From SAR86 cluster bacterium (GTDB lineage: Bacteria; Pseudomonadota; Gammaproteobacteria; Magnimaribacterales; TMED112), in NCBI GenBank assembly GCA_023703535.1, contig CP097967.1, positions 984,156 to 1,048,155 of the forward strand: a stretch of 64,000 nucleotides of DNA, written 5' to 3'. The position numbers and the translations under genes are program-made. Each line of letters begins with the position of its first letter. Position 1 is the stretch's first letter. This document shows positions 17,734 to 26,278 of this stretch, piece by piece. The notes under the pieces were generated by a model, which was not told where the DNA came from, made no database searches, and worked only from the letters and a program-made list of their open reading frames with translations.

Positions 17734-18713
17734 ATGAGTGATATTAAAACTTATGAATACATTTGGCTTGATGGTTTTAAACCTGAGCCTTCTATGAGGA
17801 GTAAAATTAAGGCAACAACCGAAGATTCTGCTCCTGAATGGTCCTTTGATGGATCTTCAACAGAACAAGCAGAGGGAAGCAGTTCAGACTGTTTACTTCT
17901 TCCAGTTCAAACGTACGATAATCCAACTTTTTCTGACTACCTAGTTATGTGTCAGGTACATGCTGCAGATCATACCGTTCATCCCTCAAACACAAGGGCA
18001 GCGGCTGAAGCAGTTGTGACTGATGATTGGTGGTTTGGCTTTGAGCAAGAATACTTTTTACCAATAAGGATGGATCACCTCTAGGTTGGGAAGAAGGTGA
18101 GCCTAGACCGCAAGGTGATTACTATTGTGGAGTAGGTGCAGATAATGTCTCAGGTAGAGAAGTATCTGAAGCACATCTTGAAGCATGTCTAGATGCTGGT
18201 ATCACCTTGACCGGAACAAATGCGGAAGTTGCTCTTGGTCAATGGGAGTACCAATGCTTCGGGAAAGGTATCAAAGCGGCAGATGATCTTTGGGTATCAA
18301 GATACCTTCTTTATAAAATCGCTGAAGAATATGGAGTAGGAGTGAATATTCATCCTAAACCAAAAAAAGGTGATTGGAATGGTTCAGGCATGCATACAAA
18401 CTTTTCTAATGAAGAGATGAGATCAAAGGGTTCGGAAGAACTTTTTTCATCAATATGTGAAAAGCTTGGAAAAGTGCATCAGGATGGTATTGCAGCTTAT
18501 GGTTCTGATAATGATCAAAGGCTAACAGGACTGCATGAAACTCAAAAGATTACAGAGTTTTCATATGGTGTTAGTGACAGAGGGGCTAGTATACGTATAC
18601 CTGTTTACACAGTTGAACATGATTGGAATGGTTACTTGGAAGACAGAAGACCCGCTTCAAATGCCGATCCATATAAAATTCTTGCTCATATAGTAGGAAC
18701 TTTAACTAAGTAA
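17734..18713 (+). pseudogene. glnA: Type II glutamine synthetase, interrupted by an apparent one-base deletion
   Basis: Ligates ammonia to glutamate with ATP. Eukaryote-like GSII: beta-grasp N-terminus with WSFDGSSTEQAEGSSSD, FGFEQEYFL (101-109), TGTNAEVALGQWEYQ and RPASNADPYKI are signatures. The frame from ATG 17734 stops at 18084 after a run of unrelated residues; from about 18063 the rest of the enzyme continues in another frame to TAA 18713. Adding one base near 18061-18064 restores FLPNKDGSPLGW, giving about 326 residues. It could be a real mutation or a sequencing error; the remainder looks fully conserved, which favours error or very recent loss. The riboswitch controls it. Confidence 0.9.
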
Positions 18714-18720
18714 ACTTTTT

Positions 18721-18755
18721 AGCCTTCTACTTAACCAGTGGAAGGCTTTCTTCTT
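18721..18755 (+). terminator. Rho-independent terminator of glnA
   Basis: AGCCTTC (18721-18727) pairs perfectly with GAAGGCT (18741-18747), followed by TTCTTCTT. It starts 8 bp after the glnA stop and overlaps the 3' end of the convergent rhodanese-like gene. Confidence 0.6.
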
Positions 18756-19131
18756 GCCAAGAAAGAAGACCGTGCTTGAGAAGGTAAACGTTTTCTATAC
18801 CTAACTTTTTCAACTCAACCCCAGCACCGCCAGAATCAATACCATTTTCAGAGACTACAATAAGGGCTTTTTCTTTTTTTAATAAATGTTCCTGCTGTTT
18901 GAATGCATCTTTTAATATATTTAAAGACCCACTGATATGACCAGTTTCAAAATCTTCCTTCTTTCTAATATCCAAAAATTTTGCCTCACCACTGTTTATA
19001 AGCAAAACAGCTTCTGCTGGAGAAATTTTCTTCCCTCCTTTATTACTTTCATAAACCCACCAGCTTATTAAAGTTACGATGAGTGGAACTGAAAAATACC
19101 ATCTAGAAATTAAGAAATCGAATAAATCCAT
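18727..19131 (-). CDS. Membrane-anchored rhodanese-like protein lacking the catalytic cysteine
   Basis: 134 residues: an N-terminal membrane helix (~10-27) and one rhodanese domain with KFLDIRKKEDFETGHISGSLNI and VYLLKHGLLSWQ. The overall plan matches E. coli YibN. In active single-domain rhodaneses the sulfur-carrying Cys sits at the start of the loop after the IVV strand; here that place is Ser94 (IVVSENG), so sulfurtransferase activity is not expected. In E. coli yibN lies beside a phosphoglycerate mutase gene (gpmI); here the divergent neighbour is the unrelated mutase gpmA. Confidence 0.85.
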   Translation of the reverse strand: MDLFDFLISRWYFSVPLIVTLISWWVYESNKGGKKISPAEAVLLINSGEAKFLDIRKKEDFETGHISGSLNILKDAFKQQEHLLKKEKALIVVSENGIDSGGAGVELKKLGIENVYLLKHGLLSWQEESLPLVK

Positions 19132-19178
19132 ATCAAATCAATCTTAAGCTTATACAATATATATTTAAATATACTCAA

Positions 19179-19793
19179 ATGGAAACAAATTATCTTGTTC
19201 TAGTAAGGCATGGCCAAAGTGCTTGGAATCAAAAAAATTTATTTACTGGTTGGAAAGACCCAGGGTTAACAGAGATAGGTAAAGAAGAGGCATTTAAGGC
19301 TGGCCAACATATAAAAAAACAGAACATTAAATTTAATTTACTTTTCACTTCTGCATTAAAAAGAGCACAAGATACAGCTTCGATAATTCTCGAAGTAATT
19401 GAAGAAAGCAATATCAATATATTTAAAAATGAGGCACTAAACGAACGTGATTATGGTGACCTTACGGGATTAAATAAAGATATGGCTAGACAAGAGTTTG
19501 GTGAAGAACAAGTTCAAATTTGGCGCAGATCTTATTCAGATGGTCCGCCAAATGGTGAGAGTCTTGAAGATACATATAACAGAGTTATCCCCTACTTTGA
19601 AAATGAGATTATGCCTGCTTTACAAAAAAATAAGAATGTAATTATTTCTGCTCACGGTAATTCATTAAGAGCTTTAGTAAAATTTATTGAAGAAATCTCT
19701 AAAGAAGAAATAGTTAAGTTAGAAATTGCTACAGGGGAACCGATTTTTTATGAATTCAATGAAAAAAAATTGCAAAGAAAGCTCAACTGGTAG
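19179..19793 (+). CDS. gpmA: 2,3-bisphosphoglycerate-dependent phosphoglycerate mutase
   Basis: Interconverts 3- and 2-phosphoglycerate in glycolysis. VLVRHGQSAWNQKNLFTGW (residues 7-25) holds the phospho-histidine; ALNERDYGDLTGLNK is the catalytic Glu/Tyr region and SAHGNSLRALVK gives the second histidine. 204 residues, a short variant of the family. mutY overlaps its last 44 bp. Confidence 0.95.
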   Translation: METNYLVLVRHGQSAWNQKNLFTGWKDPGLTEIGKEEAFKAGQHIKKQNIKFNLLFTSALKRAQDTASIILEVIEESNINIFKNEALNERDYGDLTGLNKDMARQEFGEEQVQIWRRSYSDGPPNGESLEDTYNRVIPYFENEIMPALQKNKNVIISAHGNSLRALVKFIEEISKEEIVKLEIATGEPIFYEFNEKKLQRKLNW

Positions 19794-20733
19794 ACAAATA
19801 ACAAAATGGTACAAAACAAAGGGTCGTAATAATTTACCCTGGCGAGAAAATATTACTCCCTACAGAGTATGGATTTCTGAAATTATGTTACAGCAGACAC
19901 AGGCTAAAACTGTTGTGAATTATTTTGAAAAATTTATCTCCTATTATCCTACATTTGAAGATTTTAAATCTGCTTCTGAAGAGGATGTGCTTTCTCTTTG
20001 GAAAGGTTTAGGTTTTTATAGAAGAGCTCGGAATTTATACAGAGCAAAAGAAATAATCCTCAAAAAGTTTAATGGAAAGTTGCCAAATTCTTTTAAAAAT
20101 TTAATTACACTTCCGGGTATTGGTAAATCTACTGCTGGAGCTATTCTTTCAATAGCCTACAAACTACCATATCCAATACTTGATGCTAATGTAAAGAGAG
20201 TTCTAACACGATTATTCTTCAAAACTAATAGTAATGAAAAAGAACTCTGGGATCTTTCAAGTCAGATACTTGATAAAAAGAATGTCGATGATTTTCAGCA
20301 AGGAATAATGGATTTAGGAGCAACCGTATGTACACCAAAAAATGCCTTGTGTGAAGAGTGCCCATTGAACAAACAATGTATTTCGTTTTCCAAGGGAGAG
20401 CTGCCAACTGCAAATGTTAAAAAAATTAAGAAAAAAAATGTATATCTAGAATTTGAAATATATGAAAAAAATCAAAAAATATTTTTAGTTAAAAATAATC
20501 AACTTGGTTTTTGGGATGGTTTATGGATTATGCCTATCGCAAAGACTAAACAACTCAAGACTGAGATTATTCATAAACTCTCTCATAGAAATTTACATAT
20601 TTCATTTGCAAATAGATCAAAAGATGAATTAAAGAGTGAAGGAAAGTGGTTTGATATTGCGCAGTTAAGTAAACTTCCCACACCAAAACCAATATCTGAT
20701 AAATTATCTGTATATGTCCAAAATTTTTTGTAA
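19750..20733 (+). CDS. mutY: A/G-specific adenine glycosylase
   Basis: Removes adenine mispaired with 8-oxoguanine. LPWRENITPYRVWISEIMLQQTQ contains the catalytic Glu, LPGIGKSTAGAI is the helix-hairpin-helix and ILDANVKRV holds the catalytic Asp. A 4Fe-4S cluster is bound by C-x6-C-x2-C-x5-C (CTPKNALCEECPLNKQC). The C-terminal MutT-like domain is shorter and weak. I took ATG 19750, preceded by AGGGGA; ATG 19759 is an alternative. yggX follows with overlap, as in E. coli. Confidence 0.94.
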   Translation: MNSMKKNCKESSTGRQITKWYKTKGRNNLPWRENITPYRVWISEIMLQQTQAKTVVNYFEKFISYYPTFEDFKSASEEDVLSLWKGLGFYRRARNLYRAKEIILKKFNGKLPNSFKNLITLPGIGKSTAGAILSIAYKLPYPILDANVKRVLTRLFFKTNSNEKELWDLSSQILDKKNVDDFQQGIMDLGATVCTPKNALCEECPLNKQCISFSKGELPTANVKKIKKKNVYLEFEIYEKNQKIFLVKNNQLGFWDGLWIMPIAKTKQLKTEIIHKLSHRNLHISFANRSKDELKSEGKWFDIAQLSKLPTPKPISDKLSVYVQNFL

Positions 20734-20977
20734 AAAATATCAAACAGAACTTGATGCTTTAAATATTGCTCCAGTTCCTGGTGAGAAAGGTCAATATATA
20801 AAAGATAACTACTCTGCAAAAGCATGGTCTGATTGGTTAGATTTACAGACAATGCTTATCAACGAAAATCAACTAGATTTGTCTAATAAAGAGAATAGAA
20901 AATGGCTGAATGATCAGATGGAAAAGTATCTTAATAATTCTGACTATCAGAAGCCTTCAGGTTATATACCTCAATAG
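20714..20977 (+). CDS. yggX: Probable Fe(2+)-trafficking protein YggX
   Basis: 87-residue protein associated with iron handling and protection of iron-sulfur clusters. The N-terminal FCKKYQTELDAL, the central AWSDWLDLQTMLINE and the C-terminal GYIPQ are conserved in YggX. The start lies inside the end of mutY (20-bp overlap), the usual mutY-yggX arrangement. The next gene on the other strand ends one base after it. Confidence 0.95.
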   Translation: MSKIFCKKYQTELDALNIAPVPGEKGQYIKDNYSAKAWSDWLDLQTMLINENQLDLSNKENRKWLNDQMEKYLNNSDYQKPSGYIPQ

Positions 20978-22087
20978 TTAAGAATTTTCGGCAAGTCTTA
21001 ATGATGTTGAAGATATGTCGTCTCTAAATATCTGCTCATCAAATCCTGTAAAACGTTCTTTTATAAAGTCAGGTACATCAATATCAGCTAAAGTAATGAA
21101 CTTATCATTTAGCTTCCTACCAAAAACTAAGAACTTATTATTATTCTCATTAAATATACTAAATTCACTAAGCATATCCTTGTAGCTAGGATAAAATCTC
21201 TCATCTAACATTCTAGTTAAAGTATCTGCTCCAATTACAAAAGTAGACCCTTTAAACATCTTGGCTTTGTCAGGAAATTTACCCGCTTTAGTTAAAACCC
21301 AGCAATCCTTGTCTGTAAATTGAGATAAGGTGTCTTTAATGTGGTGATAGCTAAGAGGTGGCTTGTCTGCATTCTGAATACAAATTTCAAAATAAGCTTT
21401 ATCGCCAGTTTTTTTCTCAGCTAATTCTTGCATTTTTCTATGGCCCTCATGGATAGGATTAAATGTTCCAGGAAATATTAAATTTGGCATTTGGTCATCT
21501 GAAGAAACAAATAAAGAATCATCGCTCATAAGATCTATCCATTCCTTTTTGCCCTCAACTTTTTCAGCTTTAAACTCCTCTGAAATTTTTGGATATGGGT
21601 ATTCAAGTGCAGAAGACTCGGCGAGTAGTGCAATGACAAATTCAGTGACAAGTGCTTCTTCTTCTTCTCTTGTTCTTTCGCCTTTTTTCAAAACACACGA
21701 AATACTTTTTGAATATGTTTCAGTCTGTAAGGCAATATGGAATCTGTGCTCTCCTCTTTTTTCATAAGTTGTTGATAATGTTGCTGTAATTGCCACCCCA
21801 AAAAGTTTACTAACATCAGAATTAGGATCTATTTTTTTAGCGGCACTATAAGCTCTTGCTGCCATACGCAAAGTTGTATCTTTAGAACAGTAAAAATCTG
21901 GTTTTCTAAGAAGATAAAAATCCAATGATTCTTTAGCGTAAGGAATATATGCTTCAAGAACAGAATTGCTAGCACCAGGAACTTTAAGCAAAGTTCCAAC
22001 TGCATTGCTCCCACCTCCACTAGAAACAATTACAAATTTAAAATCTGTCTTATGCAGTTCTTGAATTATTTTTAAATTATCTTTCAT
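20978..22087 (-). CDS. CinA/PncC-like domain fused to a NadD-like nucleotidyltransferase
   Basis: 369 residues in two parts. Residues ~10-160 resemble the CinA C-terminal (nicotinamide-nucleotide amidase) domain: SSGGGSN (22-28) at the ESCTGG position, KVPGASNSVLEAYIPY, and a later AITATLSTTYEKRGEHRFHIAL. Residues ~203-366 are a nucleotidyltransferase with FPGTFNPIHEGH (205-216, the HxGH motif) and ISSTSLR near the end (the ISSTxxR motif). An NAD-salvage role, deamidating NMN and adenylylating the product, is an attractive inference. The amidase part lacks the usual Glu before Ser and has Leu where Lys is expected five residues after Tyr50, so activity is doubtful. Confidence 0.8.
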   Translation of the reverse strand: MKDNLKIIQELHKTDFKFVIVSSGGGSNAVGTLLKVPGASNSVLEAYIPYAKESLDFYLLRKPDFYCSKDTTLRMAARAYSAAKKIDPNSDVSKLFGVAITATLSTTYEKRGEHRFHIALQTETYSKSISCVLKKGERTREEEEALVTEFVIALLAESSALEYPYPKISEEFKAEKVEGKKEWIDLMSDDSLFVSSDDQMPNLIFPGTFNPIHEGHRKMQELAEKKTGDKAYFEICIQNADKPPLSYHHIKDTLSQFTDKDCWVLTKAGKFPDKAKMFKGSTFVIGADTLTRMLDERFYPSYKDMLSEFSIFNENNNKFLVFGRKLNDKFITLADIDVPDFIKERFTGFDEQIFRDDISSTSLRLAENS

Positions 22088-22160
22088 TCTTCTACATTCA
22101 CATTTTATCAGGAAGTTGTATTATATTGAGCTTGTTAATTTTTTTAAATTAATTTGGTTT

Positions 22161-22236
22161 GCCCAGATAGCTCAGTTGGTAGAGCAAAGGACTGAAAATC
22201 CTTGTGTCGGTAGTTCGATTCTACCTCTGGGCACCA
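22161..22236 (+). tRNA. tRNA-Phe (GAA)
   Basis: 76 nt cloverleaf with acceptor GCCCAGA/TCTGGGC, anticodon loop CTGAAAA with anticodon GAA, TTCGATT T-loop and an encoded CCA end. Confidence 0.97.
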
Positions 22237-22270
22237 TTAATATTAAGTTCAATTAAACAGTCTTCGATTT

Positions 22271-22561
22271 TTAAAGAATTGTATCAGTAGAATATTCTAC
22301 TTTGAATTCATCACATAAATTTCTAAGGTCTTCAACTGTAAATTTTTCCTCAAAATTAAATGCTTTCCAAAAACAACAAATAATAAACTTCGCCACATGT
22401 TTTTGATGAACTGTCATAAAATATTCATATTCATCGGTACCCCAAAATTCTTTTACGCCCTCTCCTAGATCGTGTTCGCAAAAATGTAGGTTACCTTGGT
22501 TATCAAAATCACAATGCACATTATGATTAATTTTTCCTAAATTACATTTAAATACTTGCAT
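22271..22561 (-). CDS. Small protein of unknown function, Cys- and His-containing
   Basis: 96 residues, not recognised. It contains HNVHCDFD, HFCEHDLGEG, an EYFMTVHQKHVAKFIICCFW segment and an acidic C-terminal part. I chose the ATG at 22561 because GGAGG lies six bases upstream; the ATG at 22573 itself is part of that ribosome site. It stands alone between tRNA-Phe and a divergent reductase gene, with an inverted repeat just before it. Confidence 0.65.
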   Translation of the reverse strand: MQVFKCNLGKINHNVHCDFDNQGNLHFCEHDLGEGVKEFWGTDEYEYFMTVHQKHVAKFIICCFWKAFNFEEKFTVEDLRNLCDEFKVEYSTDTIL

Positions 22562-22580
22562 ATTTTCCTCCATAAATTAC

Positions 22581-22598
22581 ATGCCCATAATTGGGCAT
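22581..22598. repeat. Inverted repeat, possible operator
   Basis: ATGCCCA (22581-22587) and TGGGCAT (22592-22598) are perfect inverted arms around a 4-base centre, 8 bp upstream of the first ATG of the small gene. It may be an operator or an RNA hairpin in the leader. Confidence 0.45.
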
Positions 22599-22706
22599 AT
22601 TGATGTGAGTAAAGGGATTTGAAATAAGGATATATTTCTATCGTTACACTTTAATATATAAGGATTTTATAAAGAAATTCAATGTTATTAGATATAATAA
22701 TCATGC

Positions 22707-22802
22707 ATGAAAAAGTTTAAAATTCATTTAGCTACTTACGCTTCAAAAATCCTAGTATTTATTATGAATATTTATATGAAACATAAGGCCAAAGCAAAAT
22801 AA
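22707..22802 (+). CDS. Possible 31-residue basic hydrophobic peptide
   Basis: An ATG-TAA frame starting MKKFKIHLAT with a hydrophobic centre (ILVFIMNIYM) and a basic tail. It ends 8 bp before the reductase start and fills the otherwise empty gap 22599-22810. There is no clear ribosome site, so it may be only a chance frame. Confidence 0.25.
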   Translation: MKKFKIHLATYASKILVFIMNIYMKHKAKAK

Positions 22803-22810
22803 AACTATCT

Positions 22811-23827
22811 ATGAATTACATAAATAATCGTTTTCTACTACAAAAAAGACCAACCGGAATGCCTGAAGATAATTGTTGGATTATGGATTCACAGAACATT
22901 ACTGAACTACAAAAACAAGAGATTCTAATCAGGGCTGAGTATCTCTCAATTGATCCCTATATGAGAGGCAAGATGAACGATAGCATCTCATATACTCCTC
23001 CACTAAAAATTGGAGAAGTTATGGTTGGTGAAAGTGTAGGAACAGTAATTGAATCAAAATCAAAAAATTATGCAGTTGGAGATTTAGTAACAGTACATCA
23101 GGGTTGGCAAACTTATATAAAAACTAAAGATTCAGATCCTTCCGTTCTTAAAGTGCCTGAAAGTAAATTAAATAGCAGTATATTTCTAGGAACATTAGGT
23201 ATGCCAGGTAGAACAGCATATTTTGGATTAAATTATGTTGGCAAACCTCAACCTGGAGAAACCCTTGTAGTATCTGCAGCATCAGGAGCAGTTGGAAGTG
23301 TAGTTGGACAACTTGGTAAACTTATTGGCTGTGAAGTTATTGGAATTGCTGGTGGACCAGAGAAATCAAAATACGTTACTGAAGAATTGAAGTTTGATCA
23401 GTGTATTGATTATAAAAACGAAAATGTTGTAGAAAAGCTGGAAAAATATTGTCCCAATGGAATTGATATCTATTTTGAAAATGTTGGTGGTGAGATTACA
23501 AAAATGGTGTCTAAATTCTTAAATAAAAATGCTCGAGTTCCAATATGTGGTTTTATCTCAAAATATAATTCAACAAATATTGCTGGTGAGGAAACACCTT
23601 TTCATGTTCTTGGTGCTTTGAACCTAAAACCAAAACATAGATTTTTTGTTGTGACTGAGTGGTTAAATCAGTTTGAAAAAGCAACATCAATTCTTCATGA
23701 GCATGTTAAAAATGGTGATATTAAATTTAGAGAAACTATTACACCTGGATTTGAGAATGCACCACAAGGCTTAAGAGATGTTTTAAGTGGCAAAAACTTT
23801 GGTAAGCAAATTATTAAAATTATTTAA
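22811..23827 (+). CDS. NADP-dependent MDR-family oxidoreductase (CurA/prostaglandin reductase type)
   Basis: 338-residue zinc-free medium-chain reductase, cytosolic. LSIDPYMRGKM (~46-56) and VGESVGTVIES mark the catalytic GroES-like domain; GTLGMPGRTAYFGL and VVSAASGAVGSVVGQLGKL (the Rossmann glycine motif, ~158) are typical of the CurA/PTGR group, which reduces enone double bonds with NADPH. IDIYFENVGGE follows as usual. The physiological substrate is unknown. Confidence 0.9.
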   Translation: MNYINNRFLLQKRPTGMPEDNCWIMDSQNITELQKQEILIRAEYLSIDPYMRGKMNDSISYTPPLKIGEVMVGESVGTVIESKSKNYAVGDLVTVHQGWQTYIKTKDSDPSVLKVPESKLNSSIFLGTLGMPGRTAYFGLNYVGKPQPGETLVVSAASGAVGSVVGQLGKLIGCEVIGIAGGPEKSKYVTEELKFDQCIDYKNENVVEKLEKYCPNGIDIYFENVGGEITKMVSKFLNKNARVPICGFISKYNSTNIAGEETPFHVLGALNLKPKHRFFVVTEWLNQFEKATSILHEHVKNGDIKFRETITPGFENAPQGLRDVLSGKNFGKQIIKII

Positions 23828-24204
23828 TAGTTACTATTCTTGATTAGATAAAAACCTATTAAGGCTGAAAAAATCTCAATGCCTGTATAGAAAAGAAATA
23901 TTGGATAGGGAAAGCCATCAATTATGATGCTTAGTATTCGTCCAAGAGCAATACCTGTCATAAAAATTGTCATACTCCAAAGCGCTGCTAACCTTAAAGA
24001 TTTCTTAAAAGCACCAACTACCCAAAACATTGATAAAGCAATATATAGACCCATAATTGCTCGAAAAATATTGGCAAGATTTGCACTGTTAACTTCTATA
24101 TCGTAAAGATACTTTAATGTTATCTCGGGGTATAAACCATAACTAAGTGAAACAGCTAACACACCGGGTGCAATTAATAACAAACAAAGTGATTCTCTAG
24201 TCAT
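23824..24204 (-). CDS. DUF4345 family membrane protein
   Basis: About 126 residues with four membrane segments. NIFRAIMGLYIALSMFW, and MTGIALGRILSIIIDGFPYP are the hallmark of DUF4345; the function is unknown. I chose ATG 24204; a GTG at 24231 would overlap the upstream gene by 22 bp. It lies between an epoxide-hydrolase-like gene (same strand, 5 bp away) and the convergent MDR gene. Confidence 0.8.
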   Translation of the reverse strand: MTRESLCLLLIAPGVLAVSLSYGLYPEITLKYLYDIEVNSANLANIFRAIMGLYIALSMFWVVGAFKKSLRLAALWSMTIFMTGIALGRILSIIIDGFPYPIFLFYTGIEIFSALIGFYLIKNSNY

Positions 24205-24209
24205 AATCT

Positions 24210-25238
24210 TTAAAAGTTTTCTTTTATCCACTTCTCAATGGCAAGATTAGCTTCCTGTGGTTTTTCTCTTTGCATCCAATGACCACATGCAATTTCATCT
24301 TCAGTTAAATTTGTGCACACCATTTTATTATGTGTATTCAGATTCCTAGTTAAAACACTATCATAGGTTGCTTGAATGAATAAAACTGGGCAATCAATAG
24401 TTGTAAAATTTTTTAACTCTTTTGCATACTCATCATTGGCTTTACCATTTACATACCAAGAATTTGGCCCAAAGAAACCATTGGTCTTAAGAAAATCACC
24501 ATAAATTTTTATTTCTTCAGGTGAGATTACATCTTCATCGACTGGGACTTCAGGTATTGTGTTAAGACCTTTGAAACCATAATGTCTAAACCAACCACCA
24601 TTTTTAATTATCGATGCAGTCATAGATCTTGCACCTCCTTTTGTATTAAAAACTCCTCTAAATTCATCAGTTGGCTGAGTAAAATTTAATGTAAGCATTT
24701 TATGGGGATCTTCTTCCATTTGTTGGCAAGCTAAATCAAAATTTTCGTAGTAGAAATATTGATAGTCCCATTGACCATATGGGTATTCATCCTCTGGATA
24801 GAGATTTCTATCAATATGATCTAAGTAGCTGTCTGGATGGCCTCCCCAGCCAAAAGGCACACATAAGCTTGCTATTCCTTTGACAATTTCTGGATGATGA
24901 AGACCAATATTCCAAACTACTGGTGAGCCCCAATCATGGCCAATCCATATAGCTTCTTTTATATTTAAGCTATCAAATAATTCCACCATATCTGCAACAA
25001 TTTCTTTTTGACAATACGCCGATTTATCTTGGTGGATTGTGCTCTTACCATATCCCCGCATGTCAGGTGCAATAGCGTGAAACCCTAAACTTCCAAGATG
25101 TTTTAGTTGATGATGCCATCCTAAAGATAAATCTGGCCAACCATGTATAAAAAATATCTTTGGACCTTCAGACGGCCCACAGGACAAATAATTAGATGTA
25201 TGTCTTTTTGATATAAATTTACTCTCTGTAATTCTCAT
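24210..25238 (-). CDS. Alpha/beta hydrolase, epoxide hydrolase-like
   Basis: 342 residues. FIHGWPDLSLGW (~30) is the HGxP oxyanion motif, GYGKSTIH follows, and WIGHDWGSPVVW (~97-108) carries the nucleophile Asp of epoxide hydrolases/haloalkane dehalogenases; GHWMQREKP near the end supplies the catalytic His. The HGWP motif favours an epoxide hydrolase over a dehalogenase. No signal peptide, so cytosolic. Probably cotranscribed with the DUF4345 gene. Confidence 0.88.
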   Translation of the reverse strand: MRITESKFISKRHTSNYLSCGPSEGPKIFFIHGWPDLSLGWHHQLKHLGSLGFHAIAPDMRGYGKSTIHQDKSAYCQKEIVADMVELFDSLNIKEAIWIGHDWGSPVVWNIGLHHPEIVKGIASLCVPFGWGGHPDSYLDHIDRNLYPEDEYPYGQWDYQYFYYENFDLACQQMEEDPHKMLTLNFTQPTDEFRGVFNTKGGARSMTASIIKNGGWFRHYGFKGLNTIPEVPVDEDVISPEEIKIYGDFLKTNGFFGPNSWYVNGKANDEYAKELKNFTTIDCPVLFIQATYDSVLTRNLNTHNKMVCTNLTEDEIACGHWMQREKPQEANLAIEKWIKENF

Positions 25239-25346
25239 ATTTATTTATAATAAACTTTTTCCTAGCTTAATCATTTGCAGCTAGATTTGCAGGTAGTTTT
25301 CTTGCAAAAATTATAGAATTTCTTATATTTAAAGTTTGGGGGCTTT

Positions 25347-25958
25347 ATGAAAAATTTTTTAAAAATCACGTTATCAATACTCTTTTTATTACTTGTAAGC
25401 GCATGCCAGTCTACACAAAAGACTTACGGAGAGGGGTTAGTATCTGTTGTATCACAAAATGTGGTAAAACTTGCAGGAAATTCTGCAATTACTCAAGCAG
25501 ATTTCTCTTCAATTAAAGGAAAAAAAATTCTTGTTGAATTAACAGGATTTGTTGAAGAAAGAACAAAAGGTTTTATTGATAATCTCGTTTCCTCAAATGC
25601 CGAAAAAGAAGGTGCACGTTTAATAAGATCGGGAGATCCTGATATTTTAGTTGAAGTGGTTGTTAATAGTGCTGGAAATGATCAGGGTACCTCAAGAATC
25701 CCAGTGATAAATAGAGCTTTAAGAACAGAATCTGTTGTTGATTTAACACTTATTTTTAGAGACCCTTCTACTGGCTCAAGAATTTCAACTCAAGATATTA
25801 GGGGTGAAGCAAAATATGAGCAAAAGAGATGGGTTGGCATTATAGATGAATCAGGAAAATATTATATTAAAAGCAGTTCTGTGAGTAATGGTAATCTTGC
25901 GGATAAAGTTCGATCAGACATTACAAATGACGAATGGATATTAGTAGATAGGCCTTAG
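25347..25958 (+). CDS. Lipoprotein of unknown function
   Basis: 203 residues. The N-terminus is a lipoprotein signal with lipobox LVSAC (Cys at residue 20). The mature part alternates beta-like segments (KKILVELTGFVEE, DILVEVVVNSAG, SVVDLTLIFRD) ending in NDEWILVDRP. I do not recognise the family; it recalls outer-membrane assembly or DUF-type periplasmic lipoproteins. It is a single gene with GGGGGC-like sequence shortly before ATG and its own upstream gap of 108 bp. Confidence 0.75.
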   Translation: MKNFLKITLSILFLLLVSACQSTQKTYGEGLVSVVSQNVVKLAGNSAITQADFSSIKGKKILVELTGFVEERTKGFIDNLVSSNAEKEGARLIRSGDPDILVEVVVNSAGNDQGTSRIPVINRALRTESVVDLTLIFRDPSTGSRISTQDIRGEAKYEQKRWVGIIDESGKYYIKSSSVSNGNLADKVRSDITNDEWILVDRP

Positions 25959-26026
25959 TAAATTAATTCAATTTAATTTCAATTTTTGCTTTATTTAATC
26001 CTCAAGTGATGTATTGTAGAGCACTA

Positions 26027-26048
26027 AGATTCTCTTTTAAGGGAATCT
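26027..26048 (+). promoter_or_regulatory. Leader hairpin directly before the cold shock gene's ribosome site
   Basis: AGATTCTC (26027-26034) pairs with GGGAATCT (26041-26048) with one T-G wobble and a 6-base loop. The AGAGGAG ribosome site starts 2 bases later. It could influence translation with temperature, as leaders of other csp mRNAs do. Confidence 0.4.
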
Positions 26049-26061
26049 AAGAGGAGAAAGT

Positions 26062-26265
26062 ATGCAAAAAGGAGTTGTAAAATTTTTTAACAATTCTAAG
26101 GGTTTTGGTTTCATTGCACCTGAAGATGGATCAAAAGATGTTTTTGTTCACATAAGTGCATTACAAAAATGTGGAATCGATACTCTGAACGAAAACGATG
26201 CAGTTGAATTTACTCTTGAAGAATATAAGGGTAGAGAAGGCGTCGGTGAAATTAAATTAGTCTAG
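26062..26265 (+). CDS. Cold shock protein (CspA family)
   Basis: 67-residue single cold-shock domain, an RNA chaperone that melts secondary structure. KGFGFI (RNP1) and VFVHIS (RNP2) are intact, and the length is standard. It has a strong AGAGGAG ribosome site. It is monocistronic, with a structured leader and a convergent neighbour 13 bp downstream. Confidence 0.96.
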   Translation: MQKGVVKFFNNSKGFGFIAPEDGSKDVFVHISALQKCGIDTLNENDAVEFTLEEYKGREGVGEIKLV

Positions 26266-26278
26266 TTTAAATTCCCAA

